A stretch of DNA of 28,731 nt, from the IMG/VR virus record IMGVR_UViG_3300046808_000542, positions 1 through 28,731 of that record; one strand, written 5' to 3'. Positions 1-5,603 of the stretch are shown here, one piece after another. A program made the position numbers and the translations under genes. Under the pieces are notes generated by a model. That model saw only the letters and a list, made by a program, of their open reading frames with translations, was not told the origin of the DNA and made no database searches. Source of the DNA: a virus. The number at the start of each line of letters is the position of its first letter. Position 1 is the stretch's first letter.

Positions 1-258
1 CATCGCTTGGGCGTAGTCGGTCATGGCGTTGCCGAAGTGCAGGTCTGACAAAAACGCCAACGCATACGGCGCTGGCGTCAAGGTGATGTGATGTTTGTCG
101 CGCTCAACAATAGTGGGTTTGCGGTTCCACCGCACACGCCGATCGTGCACCTCTTTAAACGCGGTTGCCTCCTCGAGGGTGGCAAAGCTCTTGCGGGTTA
201 TTCTGCCGTGCTCGCTGACGTTGACACGGTACTTCCTGCCATGTTTCTCAATATACAT
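1..258 (-). CDS. metallophosphoesterase, N-terminal part (cut by window start)
   Basis: The first 86 codons of a second version of the gene at 26996-27904; the rest lies beyond the window edge. The start at 258 is chosen because a perfect AGGAGGTG (complement of 261-268) lies just upstream of ATG. The product begins MYIEKHGRKYRV and reaches the first metal-binding motif (DLH, near residue 73). It differs from the full copy in a short central stretch (KEVHDRRVRW here, KEAYQRRERW there) and by silent changes, so it is a diverged allele and not an exact terminal repeat. The N-terminal ~40 residues look like an AP2/integrase-type DNA-binding domain (inference). Family and role are described at the full-length copy. 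Confidence 0.85.
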   Translation of the reverse strand, partial: MYIEKHGRKYRVNVSEHGRITRKSFATLEEATAFKEVHDRRVRWNRKPTIVERDKHHITLTPAPYALAFLSDLHFGNAMTDYAQAM

Positions 259-302
259 AACACCTCCTGACTTCATTATGTAGGCGGTGTCAAGATATGA
301 GG

Positions 303-605
303 TCACACCCTCGCTTTCACGGCGCTCACCGACGCGCGAATCTTGTCGAGTATGGCATCAATCACGCCATCACGTGGTGGCTTGCGATGCTCGCCTGCAT
401 CTACCGTCACTGCTTGCAAATACCACTTCTCGCCAGCATTGAGATATCGCAGAACGGTATAATGCGCTGGTTGGAGCGTCACCTCGAGCACTGGTGGGCC
501 GTCGTCGCTACTATCAAGCACGTACTTCACTCCTACGATGACGTCGCCGTGGTAGGCGATGAGCTCATCAAGCGTATCATGGCTGTCCTTAAACTCGCAC
601 TTCAT
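303..605 (-). CDS. hypothetical protein, 100 aa, accessory gene after dcd (allele A)
   Basis: Product not recognised. It is a soluble-looking, acidic 100-residue protein without membrane segments. Its ATG overlaps the dcd stop codon by one base (TAATG), and the GAGGG of the dcd 3' end serves as its Shine-Dalgarno sequence. Its own last five codons (VKARV) are identical to the last five codons of dcd, because a 16-base sequence is repeated at 305-320 and 607-622. At the other end of the window a different gene occupies this same slot. The ORF therefore looks like an exchangeable accessory gene whose 3' end has been joined to a leftover dcd tail. Its reality rests on the open frame, the coupling and the position, not on homology. 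Confidence 0.7.
   Translation of the reverse strand: MKCEFKDSHDTLDELIAYHGDVIVGVKYVLDSSDDGPPVLEVTLQPAHYTVLRYLNAGEKWYLQAVTVDAGEHRKPPRDGVIDAILDKIRASVSAVKARV
305..320. repeat. 16-bp dcd-tail repeat, downstream copy
   Basis: ACACCCTCGCTTTCAC at 305-320 is repeated exactly at 607-622. On the minus strand each copy encodes VKARV and a stop. The upstream copy is the true dcd end; this copy forms the end of the 100-codon accessory ORF. Confidence 0.9.
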
Positions 606-1162
606 TACACCCTCGCTTTCACAATGTCGGCGGCTTGATTCTGATATTTTCCACTGCGATCGGCGTAGGTGACACGAGGCCGCTCACCGTGGTGGAAGAT
701 GCACTGGGCAATGCCCTCATTAGCGTACACCTTGACCGGCACCGTGTTGGTGTTGCTTAGTTCAATGGTCACATAGCCACGCCACCCTGCCTCGAGCGGT
801 GTCACATTGACGATGATGCCACAACGTGCGTACGTGGATTTGCCAACCACCACCACGCTGACATCATCGGGGATGGCGAAGTGCTCGACACTTCGGCATA
901 ACACGAAGCCACCCGGCGGAATGACGATGAAGCCAGCGTGGTGCTTGGTGCTGTACGGTACGTCACTTCGCTTTGGGTCGATGGCGTTGTTGCCACGTGG
1001 CCATGACTCCCACACATCGGCAACGCGCATGTCATAGCCGAACGATGACAGCCCGTAGCTGATGACGGGGTAATTACCATTGTGGCGTACTTGCTCACGG
1101 ACGAATGGGGTAATCATGCCAGCGTCGGCGCGCTCGGCAATTTGCCAGTCACAAAGTATCAT
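605..1162 (-). CDS. dcd: dCTP deaminase
   Basis: Converts dCTP to dUTP (and ammonia), feeding the dTTP pool during phage DNA synthesis in the cytoplasm. At 185 aa it is close to the usual family length. Visible family signatures are the substrate-loop region SYGLSSFGYDMR (35-46), GKSTYARCG (107-115), and the core [19 protein letters not shown] (119-137). E134, in the IELSN strand, corresponds to the catalytic glutamate of E. coli Dcd. The C-terminal [11 protein letters not shown] (about 166-176) matches the conserved tail. The ATG overlaps the upstream stop by four bases (ATGA), with AGGAAA upstream as ribosome-binding site. Whether this is the monofunctional enzyme or a bifunctional dCTP deaminase/dUTPase cannot be settled by eye. 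A second, partial allele of the same gene lies at 28523-28731, and the residues shared by the two copies are identical. Confidence 0.95.
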   Translation of the reverse strand: MILCDWQIAERADAGMITPFVREQVRHNGNYPVISYGLSSFGYDMRVADVWESWPRGNNAIDPKRSDVPYSTKHHAGFIVIPPGGFVLCRSVEHFAIPDDVSVVVVGKSTYARCGIIVNVTPLEAGWRGYVTIELSNTNTVPVKVYANEGIAQCIFHHGERPRVTYADRSGKYQNQAADIVKARV

Positions 1163-2187
1163 CGCTTCTGTTTCCTTTCATAGTCTCTCACCAGCTCCTG
1201 CCACGGGATGGCGACGTCGTGGAATTGCTTGACCAGTGCATGTTCGCCAATCGCACGCAGTCGGGCGCACAGCTCCTTACGTCGTACGGCCATGTGGTTG
1301 GTGGTGGTGTCGATGTACGGTTTGATTTTGTAGTGGAATGTCGATGGTGGTATGAGGTCGTATACATACGACTTAAACACCCACTCCGTATGCCACGCTA
1401 TGCGGATGCTGCGGAATGGCTCCGGTGCATACGGTGCAATCACGTGGCCAATGCTGTATGCCCATGCGTAGATGTCGTCTTTCAGATAGGCACGCTGATT
1501 CCTCGGCATCACGCACACATAGTCCGGGGCATTGCTCTCGCCACGCCGCAGCCACTCCCCGAGCGATGTGTCGGCGGTGTAGACCTCCATACTGGTGATG
1601 ATGCGGTCGCGCCATGCATCGTAGAGGCGGTGGAGGTCTGGTGATATCAGCGCACGATCGAAGCTGAGGATGTGGCCCTGCGCCAGCCACTCATGCACTT
1701 CGGTGTAGCCAAACTCGATGTAGCGGCCGACCTTGGTATGCGGAATCTTGTGCTTGGCATCGCCCGATGTGCGCTTGTGGATGGAGTTTTGCTTGATGCC
1801 GAGAAGCGCTTTGAGGTCGTCCGCAGTGAGCATCAGCTTTGACGGTGCATAGCTGAGGCCGAGGTCGCCAGCACGGTGCACCACGCTGGAGTAGCTCCGC
1901 TTGAGTGCACGGCCGATGCGAGCGATGGTGTAGTGGCCATAGTACCTCATCAGGTACTCATCCTCAGTGACGGTCCACTGGCGCTTCGGGTAGCGCTTGG
2001 CCGTGCGCTTGTAAATGCGGTTGTTCGGTGCCGGGCGCTTGAGCTCCATCTGAATGCCAAGGCGTCGCACATGGCGGTACAGTGTGCTTTCGCCGATGCC
2101 GAGCTCAGTAGCAATCTGTGCAAGTGACTTTGTGCCCCATTGGGCTTTGACGATGTCGGCGTAGTGGTCGGACCATGCGATTCTCAT
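1159..2187 (-). CDS. putative DNA-binding protein with three HTH-like regions
   Basis: A 342-aa protein with no enzymatic motif I can see. Its N-terminal half looks like three consecutive DNA-binding modules. The first is a helix-turn-helix at about 19-45 (SLAQIATELGIGESTLYRHV). The second is a Myb/SANT- or GcrA-like region at about 67-113, starting QWTVTEDEYLMRYYGHYT. The third is an excisionase/MerR-like winged helix at about 118-172 (LTADDLKALLGIKQNSI, then GRYIEFGYTEVHEWL). The C-terminal half is unassigned. The gene overlaps its neighbours by four bases on both sides (ATGA), so it is cotranslated with dcd. A transcriptional regulator or a replication-associated DNA-binding protein both fit; the sequence does not decide. 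Helix assignment is from residue pattern only. Confidence 0.75.
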   Translation of the reverse strand: MRIAWSDHYADIVKAQWGTKSLAQIATELGIGESTLYRHVRRLGIQMELKRPAPNNRIYKRTAKRYPKRQWTVTEDEYLMRYYGHYTIARIGRALKRSYSSVVHRAGDLGLSYAPSKLMLTADDLKALLGIKQNSIHKRTSGDAKHKIPHTKVGRYIEFGYTEVHEWLAQGHILSFDRALISPDLHRLYDAWRDRIITSMEVYTADTSLGEWLRRGESNAPDYVCVMPRNQRAYLKDDIYAWAYSIGHVIAPYAPEPFRSIRIAWHTEWVFKSYVYDLIPPSTFHYKIKPYIDTTTNHMAVRRKELCARLRAIGEHALVKQFHDVAIPWQELVRDYERKQKR

Positions 2188-2465
2188 AGCTCATGCACTC
2201 CGTTTCGCACTGACTCAGCATCGGGCAATGCGTTGATGAGTGCGGTTAATATCCTCTGTACGTCGCTCATCAGCATTGCAGTTGCTCGCTCAATGTCTTT
2301 ACGGTCATGCACACCATTAAAGATGATTTGTCCGATGCAGCATGGGTCATCATTCAATGATGTGTCAATCAAGACATCATAGAGGTAATAGTCATCTCGT
2401 ACACTGTTGAGTATGATGGACAGGCGATGACCGTCAATGCGCTCTGTGGTGATAACGTCGCTCAT
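2184..2465 (-). CDS. hypothetical protein, 93 aa
   Basis: Product not recognised. I start it at the ATG at 2465 (MSDVITTERID), which overlaps the upstream stop by four bases (ATGA), and not at the in-frame codon at 2510, which would run 49 bases into the preceding gene. The protein is acidic, with a probable beta-rich first half (HRLSIILNSVRDDYYLYDVL) and a C-terminal helix (about residues 55-80). No membrane segment or metal-binding motif is visible. It sits between the lysozyme-like gene and the three-HTH gene in a tightly coupled run. Confidence 0.75.
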   Translation of the reverse strand: MSDVITTERIDGHRLSIILNSVRDDYYLYDVLIDTSLNDDPCCIGQIIFNGVHDRKDIERATAMLMSDVQRILTALINALPDAESVRNGVHEL

Positions 2466-2857
2466 CGCACCACCTCGCCCCAGCAATGTTCCGACGCTGA
2501 CCAGTGCCATGCACCGGCGCCGTCGTCCCAGAGATATTCAAAGACCAAATATTGTATGGACGGCGGTGCCATCATGGGCGATGGCCAGCGGTGCAGAAAC
2601 TCTTTGGGCGTCATACCGAGCGATGCGGCGACGGGGCCGATAACCCAGTAATCCTCAGTGCTCCACACCCAGAAGTCGTTGATTTGCCATGCGCCGCCGT
2701 CGGTACTGCCGTCGGCGTTGTCGTTGTAGGCTGTCCATGATCCGGTGCCGAGGGTGACGGTGTCACCGCTCTCGCACATGGCGATAGCGACGGCCTCAGG
2801 TCGGACTTGAATGCACTTGCCCTGCAGACAAAGCCAGACTAAGACTGTTTCGAGCAT
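2462..2857 (-). CDS. putative lysozyme-like / lytic transglycosylase-fold protein
   Basis: A 131-aa protein with the pattern of small lysozyme-like domains of the transglycosylase/Rpf type. An alpha-helical start precedes AIAMCESGDT, whose E29 would be the catalytic glutamate. A loop rich in G, S, N and D follows, and then GGAWQINDFW (about 54-63), matching the GG-x-WQI motif of the family. Aromatic helices fill the C-terminus. The first ~13 residues are hydrophobic (LETVLVWLCLQG), but no convincing signal peptide is seen. Such domains cleave the MurNAc-GlcNAc glycan backbone of peptidoglycan. The location among early-type genes, far from the holin and amidase, is odd: it may be virion-associated or a second lysis enzyme. 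The start has AGGAG about nine bases upstream. The fold assignment is by motif only. Confidence 0.65.
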   Translation of the reverse strand: MLETVLVWLCLQGKCIQVRPEAVAIAMCESGDTVTLGTGSWTAYNDNADGSTDGGAWQINDFWVWSTEDYWVIGPVAASLGMTPKEFLHRWPSPMMAPPSIQYLVFEYLWDDGAGAWHWSASEHCWGEVVR

Positions 2858-3222
2858 GATTGAATCTCCTCACTTAAATTAAGTAATTTTGCTATTGATA
2901 ATTCGTGTTCTTTTGTATGTATCATGCGAATATCTGCTCGGCTATCCTTGCTCATACTGTCTGCAAACGTCGAAAATTTATATTCAAGCGATGCAATCCA
3001 AATCTCGTCATCCTTGACAATTAGTTCCACATGAGCGCAGGCAAATACAGTGTCAATCTCAAATATCTTTGCCGTGATTTGGTACGCCCGCACTCTACGA
3101 TTTTCAAAAGGCTTTATATCAATTACATTTAGTGCTAAGTCATTTTTTGAAAGTTCGTTTTGAAATTCTTTCATCTGCATAGTGCTACGATCATTAAACA
3201 TTGTCATGAGTACTGATAACAT
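2839..3222 (-). CDS. hypothetical protein, 127 aa, AT-rich gene
   Basis: Product not recognised. The ATG at 3222 shares a base with the upstream stop (TGATG) and has GGAGGG at good spacing; the GTG at 3225 is an alternative. The protein is helical at both ends with a central beta-rich part (VRAYQITAKIFEIDTVFACA) and ends in a short helix (SIAKLLNLSEEIQ). The gene is visibly AT-rich, roughly 37% GC by my count against well over 50% in its neighbours, and uses many A/T-ending codons. That suggests recent acquisition from another source. It overlaps the lysozyme-like gene by 19 bases. Confidence 0.75.
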   Translation of the reverse strand: MLSVLMTMFNDRSTMQMKEFQNELSKNDLALNVIDIKPFENRRVRAYQITAKIFEIDTVFACAHVELIVKDDEIWIASLEYKFSTFADSMSKDSRADIRMIHTKEHELSIAKLLNLSEEIQSCSKQS

Positions 3223-3425
3223 CACTTCCCTCCTCGGCGCTTGGCCTTGCTGACACGCGTTGCTACCCAGCGATACTTTGCATAGCGATACGGCATTGGC
3301 GCAAAGACCAGCGTCATTTCAGTGCCCGCTTTTACTCGCGGGCAGTAAATGGTTGCCGTATGTATGTCTGCAATAGCTTTAATGTACGCAACGTACGGAA
3401 TGCGCGCAAGCTGCTTGACTCTCAC
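3222..3425 (-). CDS. hypothetical basic protein, 67 aa
   Basis: Product not recognised. It starts at a GTG (3425) that overlaps the upstream stop by four bases (GTGA). The protein is strongly basic, with a C-terminal cluster (RVSKAKRRGGK) and many aromatic residues (YVAYIKAIADIHTATIYC). That composition would suit a small nucleic-acid-binding protein, but no fold is recognised. It is coupled on both sides to other small unknown genes. Confidence 0.65.
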   Translation of the reverse strand: MRVKQLARIPYVAYIKAIADIHTATIYCPRVKAGTEMTLVFAPMPYRYAKYRWVATRVSKAKRRGGK

Positions 3426-3784
3426 TTCTTCACCACCTTTCCGTAAAACTCACGGCCTCGCCAACCTTCGTACACCGCTTCGTCGCCGTCGCCCTCACTG
3501 ATGAACCACTGCATGACGTCGTCGGGTATCGTCACAATTTCGAGCTGACAACACTCGCCTGATGCGACGTCGGTGCCGAGCTCCTCGACGACTGCGATGA
3601 GGTCGGCGTCGGTGCGATCGTCGAAGCCTGGTATAAACATTCTGCCGTCTGGGAACTGAATGCAATCGCTTCGTCGTGACGTTTTTAGCACACCGCCCTT
3701 GCGCTGTGCATACAATGCGAGTGCTTCGGTGCTCAAGCGAAAGCTCCCTTGGTACCGTGTGTTGATGACTACTTTTGTTCCCAT
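3422..3784 (-). CDS. hypothetical protein, 120 aa
   Basis: Product not recognised. The frame is open further upstream to 4114, but the start at 3784 (MGTKVVINTRYQGSF) is preferred: AGGGGG lies at good spacing, and the upstream extension has the composition of out-of-frame sequence and overlaps two coupled genes. The protein has a beta-rich start, a central IQFPDGRMFIPGFDD segment and an acidic C-terminal half. Length and acidity resemble many small phage early proteins of unknown role. Confidence 0.7.
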   Translation of the reverse strand: MGTKVVINTRYQGSFRLSTEALALYAQRKGGVLKTSRRSDCIQFPDGRMFIPGFDDRTDADLIAVVEELGTDVASGECCQLEIVTIPDDVMQWFISEGDGDEAVYEGWRGREFYGKVVKK

Positions 3785-3888
3785 CGTCGTCCCCCTGCGC
3801 GTCGCACTAATCCGGCAATGATGAGCAGTGCTGCGAGCGACGCCAGCACGGCGCCACCACAGCACAGCACGGTTATTATCGTCGTCAT
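3769..3888 (-). CDS. tiny membrane protein, 39 aa
   Basis: A 39-codon ORF that is easy to miss. Its ATG overlaps the stop of the upstream gene by four bases (ATGA), and AAGGGA lies just upstream, matching the coupling used throughout the operon. The product is one hydrophobic helix (about residues 3-28, TTIITVLCCGGAVLASLAAL...) followed by a basic tail (RRAGGRR), so it should insert in the inner membrane with the C-terminus in the cytoplasm. Its stop lies 15 bases inside the next gene. The role is unknown: a small membrane effector or a holin/antiholin-like peptide are possibilities, not conclusions. Confidence 0.6.
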   Translation of the reverse strand: MTTIITVLCCGGAVLASLAALLIIAGLVRRAGGRRWEQK

Positions 3889-4166
3889 CGTGGTCCCTTC
3901 CAGTCTTTATCAATATTCGCCTTGATCCACTCGGCCGTTTTACGCTCTGCATCATCATACGCCCATTGCCGAAGCATTTTGTACAGCGCAACGCGGTCAT
4001 GTGGCTTAGAAAGCGTGATACCGTTGCCATGCTCATCAGCGACGGTTGCCATGAAGATGTCGCCGTCTTGGCGATGTGTGATGGTGTATGTATAGATGAA
4101 TTCGTGTGCATCATGGCCGTCTATTTCAACCGTACACTTTAAATCAATTTCCTGATAGTATCTCAT
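3885..4166 (-). CDS. hypothetical protein, 93 aa
   Basis: Product not recognised. The first half looks beta-rich (EIDLKCTVEIDGHDAHEF, then FIYTYTITHRQDG), and the second half is helical, ending in a charged segment (ERKTAEWIKANIDKDWKGPR). No catalytic or metal-binding motif is visible. The ATG overlaps the upstream stop by four bases, and its own end overlaps the tiny membrane protein gene. Confidence 0.7.
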   Translation of the reverse strand: MRYYQEIDLKCTVEIDGHDAHEFIYTYTITHRQDGDIFMATVADEHGNGITLSKPHDRVALYKMLRQWAYDDAERKTAEWIKANIDKDWKGPR

Positions 4167-4378
4167 CGTAGCCCCTCCTGTAACGCCTCGAGCTCTTCAA
4201 TGATTTCCTCGATGACTTGGTCAACGCTTGGTGCTTTGCGTCTGCTGACACCAGTGATGACCAAATCATCGTCCCTCGGGTCTTCTTGGCGCCGGCACAA
4301 CATCCAGCGCGTGGTCGTGGCGCTGTAGATAATGTAGTAGGTGTAGCGCCCAATCTGTCGTGACCATATCTCCTGCAT
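4163..4378 (-). CDS. hypothetical protein, 71 aa
   Basis: Product not recognised. Two starts are possible: a GTG at 4384 that overlaps the upstream stop (GTGA), and the ATG at 4378. The ATG is preferred because GGAGGGG lies 7-8 bases before it. The protein has an N-terminal beta-like part rich in Tyr and Thr (RYTYYIIYSATTTRWMLC) and an acidic C-terminal helix (about 53-69, DQVIEEIIEELEALQEG). Confidence 0.65.
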   Translation of the reverse strand: MQEIWSRQIGRYTYYIIYSATTTRWMLCRRQEDPRDDDLVITGVSRRKAPSVDQVIEEIIEELEALQEGLR

Positions 4379-4380
4379 CG

Positions 4381-4662
4381 TCACCCCTCCGTGATGCCTA
4401 TCGCCATCAATGCGTCATTTTCATTGTAGACGATGACTGCCTCGGCACCACGCCACCATGCATAGAACACTTCTTGGTCGGCGGTGATGCGGTTGCGCCC
4501 CTTCTTGTTCTTGACCTCGAGGAGGTAGGTGCGACCACGGAATCCAACGAGCAGATCGGGCACGCCTTTGCCTACGGCTGACAAATCAACGACGCTGGCG
4601 CCGACCTCACGAAGCACGGCGACGATGGCGGCTTGGTTGGCGTCGGTCTTGCGTCCTCTCAC
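4381..4662 (-). CDS. VRR-NUC-type nuclease
   Basis: A 93-aa protein of the size and pattern of small phage VRR-NUC / PD-(D/E)XK nucleases. After GRKTDANQAAIVAVLREVGA it shows GKGVPDLLVGFRGRTYLLEVKN (about residues 32-53). The Asp of PDLL and the E-x-K of LLEVKN are the expected metal-binding and catalytic residues, and Q68 (TADQEVFYAWW) fits the later helix. Such enzymes act on DNA junctions or flaps in replication and recombination. I start at the GTG at 4662: it overlaps the upstream stop (GTGA) and has GGAGGTG about six bases before it. An in-frame codon at 4743 would add 27 residues of arginine-rich out-of-frame-like sequence. The gene lies near the primase gene, which fits a replication role. 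Confidence 0.85.
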   Translation of the reverse strand: MRGRKTDANQAAIVAVLREVGASVVDLSAVGKGVPDLLVGFRGRTYLLEVKNKKGRNRITADQEVFYAWWRGAEAVIVYNENDALMAIGITEG

Positions 4663-5078
4663 TGCGTCACCTCCGTCACTGCGAACTGCGCTTGCACCAT
4701 CATGGCGTCGTACTCCTCTTCGCTGAGCACGGCGTCGTACCACGTTTCAACCAGCGCAGCAAAGCGGTCGGCTTTGGTGACCGTGGCGACGATGCGCCGT
4801 TCAAAATCTTTGCGCTGATTCATGCGACGCAACGGCGGCGCCGGAAGCTTGGACTCGGACCACGCTTCGAGCACGGCCTCGAACCGCGCTTGCGTTTCGT
4901 GGTCGATCATCGTGCTCCACGTCGTCTTGAGCATGGCGACGTGCCGTGCCTTGGTGGCCAGCACATCGGCCCAGCCACGCTGACGGCATGCAGCGCACAG
5001 CTGGGGTATTGGCATCGCGCGGTCGACGTGCTGATGGCACATGAGGCACAGGTAATGGGGGAGCTTTGTCAGGCGCAT
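4659..5078 (-). CDS. zinc-ribbon-like hypothetical protein, 139 aa
   Basis: The N-terminus carries two CxxC pairs (C11-x2-C14 and C28-x2-C31), with histidines at 8 and 15 close by, consistent with a small zinc ribbon or knuckle. The remaining ~100 residues are mostly helical and charged (for example RRIVATVTKADRFAALVETW), ending in an acidic region. The start at 5078 has AGGAG upstream. The gene lies between the VRR-NUC gene and a 98-codon unknown gene, downstream of the primase. A DNA-binding accessory role in replication is plausible but unproven. Confidence 0.65.
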   Translation of the reverse strand: MRLTKLPHYLCLMCHQHVDRAMPIPQLCAACRQRGWADVLATKARHVAMLKTTWSTMIDHETQARFEAVLEAWSESKLPAPPLRRMNQRKDFERRIVATVTKADRFAALVETWYDAVLSEEEYDAMMVQAQFAVTEVTQ

Positions 5079-5090
5079 GGTGTCACTCCT

Positions 5091-5387
5091 TTATAGCAAC
5101 GTTGCTTGAACAAGATTCTCGAGCATGGTGTGATGCGTGGTTTTGACACCGCCACGCACGGCGCGCTCATAGGCGACATCGGTCAACTCCTCGACCATCT
5201 CCAGCGCTTCAGCTTCGCTGTGCGCCACGCCCATGCTGAAGCCGTAGCGCTGGTCGCGCGTCGTGAGTGCTAGCATGACGGTGTAACCACGATGTGCGTG
5301 GTCAGCGCTGGGGTCGTGGATCATGACGAGGATGGTGCCACGCGGAACGGCGCGGTAGAGGACGGTGCTGCGGTTTTGTAGGTTCAT
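5091..5387 (-). CDS. hypothetical protein, 98 aa
   Basis: Product not recognised. The frame is open up to 5579, but the start at 5387 (MNLQNRSTVLYRAV) has AAGGAG at good spacing. The extension would read through the AT-rich inverted-repeat region and has no ribosome-binding site. The protein is a mixed alpha/beta sequence with a central beta segment (GYTVMLALTTRDQRYGFSMG) and an acidic helix (SEAEALEMVEELTDVAYERA). It is the first gene after the non-coding gap that follows the primase, so it may be the first gene of a transcript starting there. Confidence 0.7.
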   Translation of the reverse strand: MNLQNRSTVLYRAVPRGTILVMIHDPSADHAHRGYTVMLALTTRDQRYGFSMGVAHSEAEALEMVEELTDVAYERAVRGGVKTTHHTMLENLVQATLL

Positions 5388-5495
5388 TGCGGTCACTCCT
5401 TTTTCAACGGTCGGGGCATCGAGCTGATTGTCCCCGACATTGTCAACAATACTCACACTGTAAACCATATCGCTCGAAACACTGGCAAAAACACT

Positions 5496-5603
5496 GATTA
5501 TGCAGTAATGCACTAATTGACCATTTTTCCATAAAGTCCTACATGAGAAATCACTAGGAAAAATTAGGGTAAAAAGCACCGATTAGTGCATTACTGCATA
5601 ATC
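5496..5603. repeat. 22-bp perfect inverted repeat at primase end; candidate origin or regulatory site
   Basis: The arms at 5496-5517 and 5582-5603 are perfect reverse complements, separated by 64 AT-rich bases. Each arm contains two tandem eight-base units, TGCAGTAA and TGCACTAA, giving four units in all. The right arm contains the last codons and the stop of the primase gene. A second, inner inverted repeat (ATTTTTCC at 5523-5530, GGAAAAAT at 5557-5564) lies within the spacer. Repeated units, an AT-rich core and a position beside the primase-helicase gene fit a replication origin. A large operator is the alternative. Confidence 0.75.

Noticed and set aside
3785-4114. Upstream extension of the 3422-3784 gene to 4114
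   Set aside because: It would overlap two coupled genes almost completely, its composition is out-of-frame-like, and the start at 3784 has a good Shine-Dalgarno sequence.
5388-5579. Upstream extension of the 5091-5387 gene through the inverted-repeat region
   Set aside because: The in-frame GTG at 5579 has no ribosome-binding site, while AAGGAG precedes the ATG at 5387. The extension is better explained as non-coding control or origin DNA.
5496-5603. CRISPR array or insertion-sequence ends
   Set aside because: Only one inverted pair exists, with no spacer-repeat series, no transposase and no target-site duplication.
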